From contig CAXHUQ010001540.1 of assembly GCA_964020085.1 (NCBI GenBank), positions 1 to 64,000 of the forward strand: a DNA stretch of 64,000 nt, given 5' to 3'. The position numbers were made by a program, and so were the translations under genes. Below the pieces are notes generated by a model that saw nothing but the letters and a program-made list of their open reading frames with translations, had not been told where the DNA came from and did no database searches. Shown here piece after piece: positions 33,869 through 46,432 of this stretch. Source of the stretch: Micromussa lordhowensis (taxonomy: Eukaryota > Cnidaria > Anthozoa > Scleractinia > Lobophylliidae). Position 1 is the stretch's first letter. Each line of letters starts with the position of its first letter.

Positions 33869-35044
33869 ATGTGGACCCGGACCGACCCCAGGAGTGCTTT
33901 GGTGCCATTAGTTTGCCAAGTTGCGACACGCGTCAAGCTCGGCTAACTAGTCAGCCAGCCGGCCATGCCTGGGGATCTGCCGCGCTGATTAGCATAGTGC
34001 GAGATTTTGCGCAGCTTCGATACTTCGCATATGGACCCGGACCGACCCCGGGAGTGCTTTGGTGGTATTAGTTTGCAAAGTTGCGACGCGCGCAAAGTTG
34101 GGCTAATTAGCAAACGGGCTGGTTAGCATAGTGCGAGATTTCGCGCAGCTCCGAAACTTTGCATGTGGACCCGGACCGACCCCAGGAGCGCTTTGGTGCC
34201 ATTAGTTTGCCAAGTTGCGACACGCGTCAAGCTCGGCTAACTAGTCAGCCAGCCGGCCACGCCTGGGGATCTGCCGGGCTGATTAGCATAGTGCGAGATT
34301 TTGCGCAGCTCCGATACTTCGCATTTGGACCCGGACCGACCCCGGGAGTGCTTTGGTGGTATTAGTTTCCAAAGTTGCGACGCGTGCAAAGTTGGGCTAA
34401 TTAGCAAACGGGCTGGTTAGCATAGTGCGAGATTTCGCGCAGCTCCGAAACTTTGCATGTGGACCCGGACCGACCCCAGGAGTGCTTTGGTGCCATTAGT
34501 TTGCCAAGTTGCGACACGCGTCAAGCTCGGCTAACTAGTCAGCCAGCCGGCCACGCCTTTTGATCTGCCGGGCTGATTAGCATAGTGCGAGATTTTGTGC
34601 AGCTCCGATACTTCGCATTTGGACCCGGACCGACCCCGGGAGTGCTTTGGTGGTATTAGTTTGCAAAGTTGCGACGCGCGCAAAGTTGGGCTAATTAGCA
34701 AACGGGCTGGTTAGCATAGTGCGAGATTTCGCGCAGCTCCGAAACTTTGCATGTGGACCCGGACCGACCCCAGGAGTGCTTTGGTGCCATTAGTTTGCCA
34801 AGTTGCGACACGCGTCAAGCTCGGCTAACTAGTCAGCCAGCCGGTCACGCCTGTGGATCTGCCGGGCTGATTAGCATAGTGCGAGATTTTGCGCAGCTCC
34901 GATACTTCGCATTTGGACCTGGACTGACCCCGGGAGTGCTTTGGTGGTATTAGTTTGCAAAGTTGCGACGCACGCAAAGTTGGGCTAATTAGCAAACGGG
35001 CTGGTTAGCATAGTGCGAGATTTCGCGCTGCTCCGAAACTTTGC
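33869..35044. repeat. 1,176-bp four-dimer HOR, copy 2
   Basis: The same four variants follow in the same order 1,176 bp downstream of copy 1, with the linked changes CTGCCGCGCTG, CGCATATGG, GGAGCGCTTT, GCCTTTTGATC and GGACCTGGACTG. Differences from copy 1 include GGCCATGCC in the first A and TTTCCAAAG with CGCGTGCAAAG near 34,370. A third copy lies at 52421-53596. Confidence 0.9.
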
Positions 35045-38000
35045 ATGTGGACCCGGACCGACCCCAGGAGTGCTTTGGTGCCATTAGTTTGCCAAGTTGC
35101 GACACGCGTCAAGCTCGGCTAACTAGTCAGCCAGCCGGCCACGCCTGGGGATCTGCCAGGCTGATTAGCATAGTGCGAGATTTTGCGCAGCTCCGATACT
35201 TCGCATTTGGACCCGGACCGACCCCGGGAGTGCTTTGGTGGTATTAGTTTGCAAAGTTGCGACGCGCGCAAAGTTGGGCTAATTAGCAAACGGGCTGGTT
35301 AGCATAGTGCGAGATTTCGCGCAGCTCCGAAACTTTGCATGTGGACCCAGACCGACCCCAGGAGTGCTTTGGTGCCATTAGTTTGCCAAGTTGCGACACG
35401 CGTCAAGCTCGGCTAACTAGTCAGCCAGCCGGCCACGCCTGGGGATCTGCCGGGCTGATTAGCATAGTGCGAGATTTTGCGCAGCTCCGATACTTCGCAT
35501 TTGGACCCGGACCGACCCCGGGAGTGCTTTGGTGGTATTAGTTTGCAAAGTTGCGACGCGCGCAAAGTTGGGCTAATTAGCAAACGGGCTGGTTAGCATA
35601 GTGCGAGATTTCGCGCAGCTCCGAAACTTTGCATGTGGACCCGGACCGACCCCAGGAGCGCTTTGGTGCCATTAGTTTGCCAAGTTGCGACACGCGTCAA
35701 GCTCGGCTAACTAGTCAGCCAGCCGGCCACGCCTGGGGATCTGCCTGGCTGATTAGCATAGTGCGAGATTTTGCGCAGCTCCGATACTTCGCATTTGGAC
35801 CCGGACCGACCCCGGGAGTGCTTTGGTGGTATTAGTTTGCAAAGTTGCGACGCGCGCAAAGTTGGGCTAATTAGCAAACGGGCTGGTTAGCATAGTCCGA
35901 GATTTTGCACAGCTCTAAAACTTTGCATTTGGACCCGGACCGACCCCGGGAGTGCTTTGGTGGTATTAGTTTGCAAAGTTGCGACGCGCGCAAAGTTGGG
36001 CTAATTAGCAAACGGGCTGGTTAGCATAGTGCGAGATTTCGCGCAGCTCCGAAACTTTGCATGTGGACCCGGACCGACCCCAGGAGCGCTTTGGTGCCAT
36101 TAGTTTGCCAAGTTGCGACACGCGTCAAGCTCGGCTAACTAGTCAGCCAGCCGGCAACGCCTGGGGATCTGCCGGGCTGATTAGCATAGTGCAAAATTTT
36201 GCGCAGCTCCGATACTTCGCATTTGGACCCGGACCGACCCCGGGAGTGCTTTGGTGGTATTAGTTTGCAAAGTTGCGACGCGCGCAAAGTTGGGCTAATT
36301 AGCAAACGGGCTGGTTAGCATAGTGCGAGATTTCGCGCAGCTCCGAAACTTTGCATGTGGACCCGGTTAGACCCCAGGAGTGCTTTGGTGCCATTAGTTT
36401 GCCAAGTTGCGACACGCGTCAAGCTCGGCTAACTAGTCAGCCAGCCGGTCACGCCTGTGGATCTGCCGGGCTGATTAGCATAGTGCGAGATTTTGCGCAG
36501 CTCCGATACTTCGCATTTGGATCTGGACCGACCCCGGGAGTGCTTTGGTGGTATTAGTTTGCAAAGTTGCGACGCACGCAAAGTTGGGTTAATTAGCAAA
36601 CGGGCTGGTTAGCATAGTGCGAGATTTCGCGCAGCTCCGAAACTTTGCATGTGGACCCGGACCGACCCCAGGAGTGCTTTGGTGCCATTAGTTTGCCAAG
36701 TCGCGACACGCGTCAAGCTCGGGTAACTAGTCAGCCAGCCGGCCACGCCTGGGGATCTGCCGGGCTGATTAGCATAGTGCGAGATTTTGCGCAGCTCCGA
36801 TACTTCGCATATGGACCCGGACCGACCCCGGGAGTGGTTTGGTGGTATTAGTTTGCAAAGTTGCGACGCGCGCAAAGTTGGGCTAATTAGCAAACGGGCT
36901 GGTTAGCATAGTGCGAGATTTCGCGCAGCTCCGAAACTTTGCATGTGGACCCGGATCGACCCCAGGAGCGCTTTGGTGCCATTAGTTTGCCAAGTTGCGA
37001 CACGCGTCAAGCTCGGCTAACTAGTCAGCCAGCCGGCCACGCCTGGGGATCTGCCGGGCTGATTAGCATAGTGCGAGATTTTGCGCAGCTCCGATACTTC
37101 GCATTTGGACCCGGACCGACCCCGGGAGTGCTTTGGTGGTATTAGTTTGCAAAGTTGCGACGCGCGCAAAGTTGGGCTAATTAGCAAACGGGCTGGTTAG
37201 CATAGTCCGAGATTTCGCGCAGCTCCGAAACTTTGCATTTGGACCCGGACCGACCCCGGGAGTGCTTTGGTGCCATTAGTTTGCCAAGTTGCGACACGCG
37301 TCAAGCTCGGCTAACTAGTCAGCCAGCCGGCCACGCCTGGGGATCTGCCGGGCTGATTAGCATAGTGCGAGATTTTGCGCAGCTCCGATACTTCGCATTT
37401 GGACCCGGACCGACTCCGGGAGTGCTTTGGTGGTATTAGTTTGCAAAGTTGCGACGCGCGCAAAGTCGGGCTAATTAGCAAACGGGCTGGTTAGCATAGT
37501 GCGAGATTTCGCGCAGCTCCGAAACTTTGCATGTGGACCCGGACCGACCCCAGGAGTGCTTTGGTGCCATTAGTTTGCCAAGTTGCGACGAGCGTCAAGC
37601 TCGGCTAACTAGTCAGCCAGCCGGCCACGCCTGGGGATCTGCCGGGCTGATTAGCATAGTGCGAGATTTTGCGCAGCTCCGATACTTCGCATTTGGACCC
37701 GGACTGACCCCGGGAGTGCTTTGGTGGTATTAGTTTGCAAAGTTGCGACGCGCGCAAAGTTGGGCTAATTAGCAAACGGGCTGGTTAGCATAGTGCGAGA
37801 TTTCGCGCAGCTCCGAAACTTTGCATGTGGACCAGGACCGACCCCAGGAGTGCTTTGGTGCCATTAGTTTGCCAAGTTGCGACACGTGTCAAGCTCGGCT
37901 AACTAGTCAGCCAGGCGGCCACGCCTGGGGATCTGCCGGGCTGATTAGCATAGTGCGAGATTTTGCGCAGCTCCGATACTTCGCATTTGGACCCGGACCG

Positions 38001-38252
38001 ACCCCGGGAGTGCTTTGGTGGTATTAGTTTGCAAAGTTGCGACGCGCGCAAAGTTGGGCTAATTAGCAAACGGGCTGGTTAGCATAGTCCGGGATTTCGC
38101 GCAGCTCCGAAACTTTGCATTTGGACCCGGACCGACCCCGGGAGTGCTTTGGTGGTATTAGTTTGCAAAGTTGCGACGCGCGCAAAGTCGGGCTAATTAG
38201 CAAACGGGCTGGTTAGCATAGTGCGAGATTTCGCGCAGCTCCGAAACTTTGC
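35045..38252. repeat. Region II distal part, including the trio copy 36061-36942
   Basis: A copies lie at 35045 (GCCAGGCTG), 35339, 35633 (GCCTGGCTG; followed by two B, the first ending GATTTTGCACAGCTCTAAAAC), the 882-bp trio 36061-36942, 36943, a B/A chimera at 37237, 37531 (GACGAGCGTC) and 37825 (DQ-like, two B, the first with TAGTCCGGGATT). The 35633 unit resembles those at 50817 and 63567, which sit immediately before comparable blocks. Confidence 0.83.
37237..37396 (+). repeat. B/A chimeric monomer (B start, A body)
   Basis: It begins as B (ATTTGGACCCGG, CCCCGGGAG) and becomes A from GGTGCCATTAG onward, including the A-specific central block and tail. The switch lies within GGAGTGCTTTGGTG, which both types share. 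Length is that of A, so spacing to its neighbours stays 294 bp. Confidence 0.88.
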
Positions 38253-39134
38253 ATGTGGACCCGGACCGACCCCAGGAGTGCTTTGGTGCCATTAGTTTGC
38301 CAAGTTGCGACACGCGTCAAGCTCGGCTAACTAGTCAGCCAGCCGGCCACGCCTGGGGATCTGCCGGGCTGATTAGCGTAGTGCGAGATTTTGCGCAGCT
38401 CCGATACTTCGCATTTGGACCCGGACCGACCCCGGGAGTGCTTTGGTGGTATTAGTTTGCAAAGTTGCGACGCGCGCAAAGTTGGGCTAATTAGCAAACG
38501 GGCTGGTTAGCATAGTGCGAGATTTCGCGCAGCTCCGAAACTTTGCATGTGGACCCGGACCGACCCCAGGAGTGCTTTGGTGCCATTAGTTTGCCAAGTT
38601 GCGACACGCGTCAAGCTCGGCTAACTAGTCAGCCAGCCGGCCACGCCTGGGGATCTGCCGGGCTGATTAGCATAGTGCGAGATTTTGCGCAGCTCCGATA
38701 CTTCGCATTTGGACGCGGACCGACCCCGGGAGTGCTTTGGTGGTATTAGTTTGCAAAGTTGCGACGCGCGCAAAGTTGGGCTAATTAGCAAACGGGCTGG
38801 TTAGGATAGTGCGAGATTTCGCGCAGCTCCGAAACTTTGCATGTGGACCCGGACCGACCCCAGGAGTGCTTTGGTGCCATTAGTTTGCCAAGTTGCGACA
38901 CGCGTCAAGCTCGGCTAACTAGTCAGCCAGCCGGCCACGCCTGGGGATCTGCCGGGCTGATTAGCATAGTGCGAGATTTTGCGCAACTCCGATACTTCGC
39001 ATTTGGACCCGGACCGACCCCGGGAGTGCTTTGGTGGTATTAGTTTGCAAAGTTGCGACGCGCGCAAAGTTGGGCTAATTAGCAAACGGGCTGGTTAGCA
39101 TAGTGCGAGATTTCGCGCAGCTCCGAAACTTTGC
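38253..39134. repeat. Region III first dimers (three A-B)
   Basis: A copies lie at 38253 (ATTAGCGTAGTG), 38547 (TTTGGACGCGG in the following B) and 38841 (GCGCAACTCC, preceded by GGTTAGGATAG). The ATTAGCGTAGTG variant and the upstream TAGTCCGGGATT recur 4,224 bp later, near 42,600 and 42,311. Confidence 0.85.
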
Positions 39135-40738
39135 ATGTGGACCCGGTTCGACCCCAGGAGTGCTTTGGTGCCATTAGTTTGCCAAGTTGCGACACGCGTC
39201 AAGCTCGGCTAACTAGTCAGCCAGCCGGTCACGCCTGGGGATCTGCCGGGCTGATTAGCATAGTGCGAGATTTTGCGCAGCTCCGATACTTCGCATTAGG
39301 ACCCGGACTGACCCCGGGAGTGCTTTGGTGGTATTAGTTTGCAAAGTTGCGACGCGCGCAAAGTTGGGCTAATTAGCAAACGGGCTGGTTAGCATAGTGC
39401 GAGATTTCGCGCAGCTCCGAAACTTTGCATTTGCACCCGGACCGACCCCGGGAGTGCTTTGGTGGTATTAGTTTGCAAAGTTGCGACGCGCGCAAAGTTG
39501 GGCTAATTAGCAAACGGGCTGGTTAGCATAGTGCGAGATTTCGCGAAGCTCCGAAACTTTGCATGTGGACCCGGACCGACCCCAGGAGTGCTTTGGTGCC
39601 ATTAGTTTGCCAAGTTGCGACACGCGTCAAGCTCGGCTAACTAGTCAGCCAGCCGGCCATGCCTGGGGATCTGCCGGGCTGATTAGCATAGTGCGAGATT
39701 TTGCGCAGCTCCGATACTTCGCATTTGGACCCGGACCGACCCCGGGAGTGCTTTGGTGGTATTAGTTTGCAAAGTTGCGACGCGCGCAAAGTTGGGCTAA
39801 TTAGCAAACGGGCTGGTTAGCATAGTGCGAGATTTCGCGCAGCTCCGAAACTTTGCATGTGGACCCGGACCGACCCCAGGAGTGCTTTGGTGCCATTAGT
39901 TTGCCAAGTTGCGACACGCGTCAAGCTCGGCTAACTAGTCAGCCAGCCGGCCACGCCTGGGGATCTGCCGGGCTGATTAGCATAGTGCGAGATTTTGCGC
40001 AGCTCCGATACTTCGCATTTGGACCCGGACCGACCCCGGGAGTGCTTTGGTGGTATTAGTTTGCAAAGTTGCGACGCGCGCAAAGTTGGGCTTATTAGCA
40101 AACGGGCTGGTTAGGATAGTGCGAGATTTCGCGCAGCTCCGAAACTTTGCATGTGGACCCGGACCGACCCCAGGAGTGCTTTGGTGCCATTAGTTTGCCA
40201 AGTTGCGACACGCGTCAAGCTCGGCTAACTAGTCAGCCAGCCGGCCACGCCTGGGGATCTGCCGGGCTGATTAGCATAGTGCGAGATTTTGCGCAGCTCC
40301 GATACTTCGCATTTGGACCCGGACCGACCCCGGGAGTGCTTTGGTGGTATTAGTTTGCAAAGTTGTGACGCGCGCAAAGTTGGGCTTATTAGCAAACGGG
40401 CTGGTTAGGATAGTGCGAGATTTCGCGCAGCTCCGAAACTTTGCATGTGGACCCGGACCGACCCCAGGAGTGCTTTGGTGCCATTAGTTTGCCAAGTTGC
40501 GACACGCGTCAAGCTCGGCTAACTAGTCAGCCAGCCGGCCACGCCTGGGGATCTGCCGGGCTGATTAGCATAGTGCGAGATTTTGCGCAACTCCGATACT
40601 TCGCATTTGGACCCGGACCGACCCCGGGAGTGCTTTGGTGGTATTAGTTTGCAAAGTTGCGACGCGCGCAAAGTTGGGCTAATTAGCAAACGGGCTGGTT
40701 AGCATAGTGCGAGATTTCGCGCAGCTCCGAAACTTTGC
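39135..40738. repeat. Region III cycle, 1,604 bp
   Basis: The order is V-like A (39135; CATTAGGACCC, GGACTGACC) with two B, the second starting ATTTGCACCC; an A preceded by TTTCGCGAAGC with GGCCATGCC (39563); std (39857); an A preceded by GGATAG (40151); and an A with GCGCAACTCC (40445). The length is 428 + 4x294. A tandem copy follows for part of its length at an offset of 1,604. Confidence 0.88.
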
Positions 40739-43064
40739 ATGTGGACCCGGTTCGACCCCAGGAGTGCTTTGGTGCCATTAGTTTGCCAAGTTGCGACATG
40801 CGTCAAGCTCGGCTAACTAGTCAGCCAGCCGGTCACGCCTGGGGATCTGCCGGGCTGATTAGCATAGTGCGAGATTTTGCGCAGCTCCGATACTTCGCAT
40901 TAGGACCCGGACTGACCCCGGGAGTGCTTTGGTGGTATTAGTTTGCAAAGTTGCGACGCGTGCAAAGTTGGGCTAATTAGCAAACGGGCTGGTTAGCATA
41001 GTGCGAGATTTCGCGCAGCTCCGAAACTTTGCATTTGCACCCGGACCGACCCCGGGAGTGCTTTGGTGGTATTAGTTTGCAAAGTTGCGACGCGCGCAAA
41101 GTTGGGCTAATTAGCAAACGGGCTGGTTAGCATAGTGCGAGATTTCGCGAAGCTCCGAAACTTTGCATGTGGACCCGGACCGACCCCAGGAGTGCTTTGG
41201 TGCCATTAGTTTGCCAAGTTGCGACACGCGTCAAGCTCGGCTAACTAGTCAGCCAGCCGGCCATGCCTGGGGATCTGCCGGGCTGATTAGCATAGTGCGA
41301 GATTTTGCGCAGCTCCGATACTTCGCATTTGGACCCGGACCGACCCCGGGAGTGCTTTGGTGGTATTAGTTTGCAAAGTTGCGACGCGCGCAAAGTTGGG
41401 CTAATTAGCAAACGGGCTGGTTAGCATAGTGCGAGATTTCGCGCAGCTCCGAAACTTTGCATGTGGACCCGGACCGACCCCAGGAGTGCTTTGGTGCCAT
41501 TAGTTTGCCAAGTTGCGACACGCGTCAAGCTCGGCTAACTAGTCAGCCAGCTGGCCACGCCTGGGGATCTGCCGGGCTGATTAGCATAGTGCGAGATTTT
41601 GCGCAGCTCCGATACTTCGCATTTGGACCCGGACCGACCCCGGGAGTGCTTTGGTGGTATTAGTTTGCAAAGTTGCGACGCGCGCAAAGTTGGGCTTATT
41701 AGCAAACGGGCTGGTTAGGATAGTGCGAGATTTCGCGCAGCTCCGAAACTTTGCATGTGGACCCGGACCGACCCCAGGAGTGCTTTGGTGCCATTAGTTT
41801 GCCAAGTTGCGACACGCGTCAAGCTCGGCTAACTAGTCAGCCAGCCGGCCACGCCTGGGGATCTGCCGGGCTGATTAGCATAGTGCGAGATTTTGCGCAG
41901 CTCCGATACTTCGCATTTGGACCCGGACCGACCCCAGGAGTGCTTTGGTGGTATTAGTTTGCAAAGTTGCGACGCGCGCAAAGTTGGGCTAATTAGCAAA
42001 CGGGCTGGTTAGCATAGTGCGAGATTTCGCGCAGCTCCGAAACTTTGCATGTGGACCCGGTTCGACCCCAGGAGTGCTTTGGTGCCATTAGTTTGCCAAG
42101 TTGCGACACGCGTCAAGGTCGGCTAACTAGTCAGCCAGCCGGCCACGCCTGGGGATCTGCCGGGCTGATTACCATAGTCCGAGATTTTGCGCAGCTCCGA
42201 TACTTCGCATTTGGACCCGGACCGACCCCGGGAGTGCTTTGGTGGTATTAGTTTGCAAAGTTGCGACGCGCGCAAAGTTGGGCTAATTAGCAAACGGGCT
42301 GGTTAGCATAGTCCGGGATTTCGCGCAGCTCCGAAACTTTGCATTTGGACCCGGACCGACCCCGGGAGTGCTTTGGTGGTATTAGTTTGCAAAGTTGCGA
42401 CGCGCGCAAAGTCGGGCTAATTAGCAAACGGGCTGGTTAGCATAGTGCGAGATTTCGCGCAGCTCCGAAACTTTGCATGTGGACCCGGACCGACCCCAGG
42501 AGTGCTTTGGTGCCATTAGTTTGCCAAGTTGCGACACGCGTCAAGCTCGGCTAACTAGTCAGCCAGCCGGCCACGCCTGGGGATCTGCCGGGCTGATTAG
42601 CGTAGTGCGAGATTTTGCGCAGCTCCGATACTTCGCATTTGGACCCGGACCGACCCCGGGAGTGCTTTGGTGGTATTAGTTTGCAAAGTTGCGACGCGCG
42701 CAAAGTTGGGCTAATTAGCAAACGGGCTGGTTAGCATAGTGCGAGATTTCGCGCAGCTCCGAAACTTTGCATGTGGACCCGGACCGACCCCAGGAGTGCT
42801 TTGGTGCCATTAGTTTGCCAAGTTGCGACACGCGTCAAGCTCGGCTAACTAGTCAGCCAGCCGGCCACGCCTGGGGATCTGCCGGGCTGATTAGCATAGT
42901 GCGAGATTTTGCGCAGCTCCGATACTTCGCATTTGGACCCGGACCGACCCCGGGAGTGCTTTGGTGGTATTAGTTTGCAAAGTTGCGACGCGCGCAAAGT
43001 TGGGCTAATTAGCAAACGGGCTGGTTAGCATAGTGCGAGATTTCGCGCAGCTCCGAAACTTTGC
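40739..43064. repeat. Region III cycles of 1,310 and 1,016 bp
   Basis: The first cycle (40739-42048) repeats the V, CGAAGC and GGATAG order, with a private GACATGCGTC shared with the copies near 46,491 and 56,729. The second (42049-43064) starts with a V' A carrying CAAGGTCGGC and ATTACCATAGTCCGAG. It continues with two B (TAGTCCGGGATT), the ATTAGCGTAGTG dimer and a std dimer, and so resembles 37825-38840. Confidence 0.85.
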
Positions 43065-46000
43065 ATGTGGACCCGGTTCGACCCCAGGAGTGCTTTGGTG
43101 CCATTAGTTTGCCAAGTTGCGACACGCGTCAAGCTCGGCTAACTAGTCAGCCAGTCGGTCACGCCTGGGGATCTGCCGGGCTGATTAGCATAGTGCGAGA
43201 TTTTGCGCAGCTCCGATACTTCGCATTTGGACCCGGACCGACCCCGGGAGTGCTTTGGTGGTATTAGTTTGCAAAGTTGCGACGCGCGCAAAGTTGGGCT
43301 TATTAGCAAACGGGCTGGTTAGGATAGTGCGAGATTTTGCGCAGCTCCGAAACTTTGCATGTGGACCCGGACCGACCCCAGGAGTGCTTTGGTGCCATTA
43401 GTTTGCCAAGTTGCGACACGCGTCAAGCTCGGCTAACTAGTCAGCCAGCCGGCCACGCCTGGGGATCTGCCGGGCTGATTAGCATAGTGCGAGATTTTGC
43501 GCAGCTCCGATACTTCGCATTTGGACCCGGACCGACCCCGGGAGTGCTTTGGTGGTATTAGTTTGCAAAGTTGCGACGCGCGCAAAGTTGGGCTAATTAG
43601 CAAACGGGCTGGTTAGGATAGTGCGAGATTTCGCGCAGCTCCGAAACTTTGCATGTGGACCCGGACCGACCCCAGGAGTGCTTTGGTGCCATTAGTTTGC
43701 CAAGTTGCGACACGCGTCAAGCTCGGCTAACTAGTCAGCCAGCCGGCCACGCCTGGGGATCTGCCGGGCTGATTAGCATAGTGCGAGATTTTGCGCAACT
43801 CCGATACTTCGCATTTGGACCCGGACCGACCCCGGGAGTGCTTTGGTGGTATTAGTTTGCAAAGTTGCGACGCGCGCAAAGTTGGGCTAATTAGCAAACG
43901 GGCTGGTTAGCATAGTGCGAGATTTCGCGCAGCTCCGAAACTTTGCATGTGGACCCGGTTCGACCCCAGGAGTGCTTTGGTGCCATTAGTTTGCCAAGTT
44001 GCGACACGCGTCAAGCTCGGCTAACTAGTCAGCCAGCCGGTCACGCCTGGGGATCTGCCGGGCTGATTAGCATAGTGCGAGATTTTGCGCAGCTCCGATA
44101 CTTCGCATTAGGACCCGGACTGACCCCGGGAGTGCTTTGGTGGTATTAGTTTGCAAAGTTGCGACGCGCGCAAAGTTGGGCTAATTAGCAAACGGGCTGG
44201 TTAGCATAGTGCGAGATTTCGCGCAGCTCCGAAACTTTGCATTTGCACCCGGACCGACCCCGGGAGTGCTTTGGTGGTATTAGTTTGCAAAGTTGCGACG
44301 CGCGCAAAGTTGGGCTAATTAGCAAACGGGCTGGTTAGCATAGTGCGAGATTTCGCGAAGCTCCGAAACTTTGCATGTGGACCCGGACCGACCCCAGGAG
44401 TGCTTTGGTGCCATTAGTTTGCCAAGTTGCGACACGCGTCAAGCTCGGCTAACTAGTCAGCCAGCCGGCCATGCCTGGGGATCTGCCGGGCTGATTAGCA
44501 TAGTGCGAGATTTTGCGCAGCTCCGATACTTCGCATTTGGACCCGGACCGACCCCGGGAGTGCTTTGGTGGTATTAGTTTGCAAAGTTGCGACGCGCGCA
44601 AAGTTGGGCTAATTAGCAAACGGGCTGGTTAGCATAGTGCGAGATTTCGCGCAGCTCCGAAACTTTGCATGTGGACCCGGACCGACCCCAGGAGTGCTTT
44701 GGTGCCATTAGTTTGCCAAGTTGCGACACGCGTCAAGCTCGGCTAACTAGTCAGCCAGCCGGCCACGCCTGGGGATCTGCCGGGCTGATTAGCATAGTGC
44801 GAGATTTTGCGCAGCTCCGATACTTCGCATTTGGACCCGGACCGACCCCGGGAGTGCTTTGGTGGTATTAGTTTGCAAAGTTGCGACGCGCGCAAAGTTG
44901 GGCTTATTAGCAAACGGGCTGGTTAGGATAGTGCGAGATTTCGCGCAGCTCCGAAACTTTGCATGTGGACCCGGACCGACCCCAGGAGTGCTTTGGTGCC
45001 ATTAGTTTGCCAAGTTGCGACACGCGTCAAGCTCGGCTAACTAGTCAGCCAGCCGGCCACGCCTGGGGATCTGCCGGGCTGATTAGCATAGTGCGAGATT
45101 TTGCGCAGCTCCGAAACTTCGCATTTGGACCCGGACCGACCCCGGGAGTGCTTTGGTGGTATTAGTTTGCAAAGTTGTGACGCGCGCAAAGTTGGGCTTA
45201 TTAGCAAACGGGCTGGTTAGGATAGTGCGAGATTTCGCGCAGCTCCGAAACTTTGCATGTGGACCCGGACCGACCCCAGGAGTGCTTTGGTGCCATTAGT
45301 TTGCCAAGTTGCGACACGCGTCAAGCTCGGCTAACTAGTCAGCCAGCCGGCCACGCCTGGGGATCTGCCGGGCTGATTAGCATAGTGCGAGATTTTGCGC
45401 AGCTCCGATACTTCGCATTTGGACCCGGACCGACCCCGGGAGTGCTTTGGTGGTATTAGTTTGCAAAGTTGCGACGCGCGCAAAGTTGGGCTTATTAGCA
45501 AACGGGCTGGTTAGGATAGTGCGAGATTTCGCGCAGCTCCGAAACTTTGCATGTGGACCCGGACCGACCCCAGGAGTGCTTTGGTGCCATTAGTTTGCCA
45601 AGTTGCGACACGCGTCAAGCTCGGCTAACTAGTCAGCCAGCCGGCCACGCCTGGGGATCTGCCGGGCTGATTAGCATAGTGCGAGATTTTGCGCAGCTCC
45701 GATACTTCGCATTTGGACCCGGACCGACCCCGGGAGTGCTTTGGTGGTATTAGTTTGCAAAGTTGTGACGCGCGCAAAGTTGGGCTTATTAGCAAACGGG
45801 CTGGTTAGGATAGTGCGAGATTTCGCGCAGCTCCGAAACTTTGCATGTGGACCCGGACCGACCCCAGGAGTGCTTTGGTGCCATTAGTTTGCCAAGTTGC
45901 GACACGCGTCAAGCTCGGCTAACTAGTCAGCCAGCCGGCCACGCCTGGGGATCTGCCGGGCTGATTAGCATAGTGCGAGATTTTGCGCAGCTCCGATACT

Positions 46001-46432
46001 TCGCATTTGGACCCGGACCGACCCCGGGAGTGCTTTGGTGGTATTAGTTTGCAAAGTTGCGACGCGCGCAAAGTTGGGCTAATTAGCAAACGGGCTGGTT
46101 AGGATAGTGCGAGATTTCGCGCAGCTCCGAAACTTTGCATGTGGACCCGGACCGACCCCAGGAGTGCTTTGGTGCCATTAGTTTGCCAAGTTGCGACACG
46201 CGTCAAGCTCGGCTAACTAGTCAGCCAGCCGGCCACGCCTGGGGATCTGCCGGGCTGATTAGCATAGTGCGAGATTTTGCGCAACTCCGATACTTCGCAT
46301 TTGGACCCGGACCGACCCCGGGAGTGCTTTGGTGGTATTAGTTTGCAAAGTTGCGACGCGCGCAAAGTTGGGCTAATTAGCAAACGGGCTGGTTAGCATA
46401 GTGCGAGATTTCGCGCAGCTCCGAAACTTTGC
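43065..46432. repeat. Region III cycles of 882 and 2,486 bp
   Basis: 43065-43946 has a V A with CAGTCGGTCACG and two std dimers. 43947-46432 starts with the CATTAGGACCC V unit (A-B-B). It continues with the CGAAGC unit, std, five A preceded by GGATAG (alternating TTGTGACGCG and TTGCGACGCG B copies) and ends with the GCGCAACTCC unit. The 2,486-bp block recurs at 54185-56670 at an offset of 10,238. Confidence 0.88.

Larger units (their letters stand above)
30929..38252. repeat. Region II: more diverged A-B dimers with a 1,176-bp HOR
   Basis: Nearly all steps are 294 bp; only those starting at 35633 and 37825 are 428. Point differences between neighbouring units are more frequent than in region I. 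Markers are GGAGCGCTTTGG, CCGGCAACGCC, AAGTCGCGACACG with CTCGGGTAACTAG, CTGCCGCGCTG, CGCATATGGACC, and GCCTTTTGATC. DQ (GTGGACCAGG) appears once, at 37825. Confidence 0.87.
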
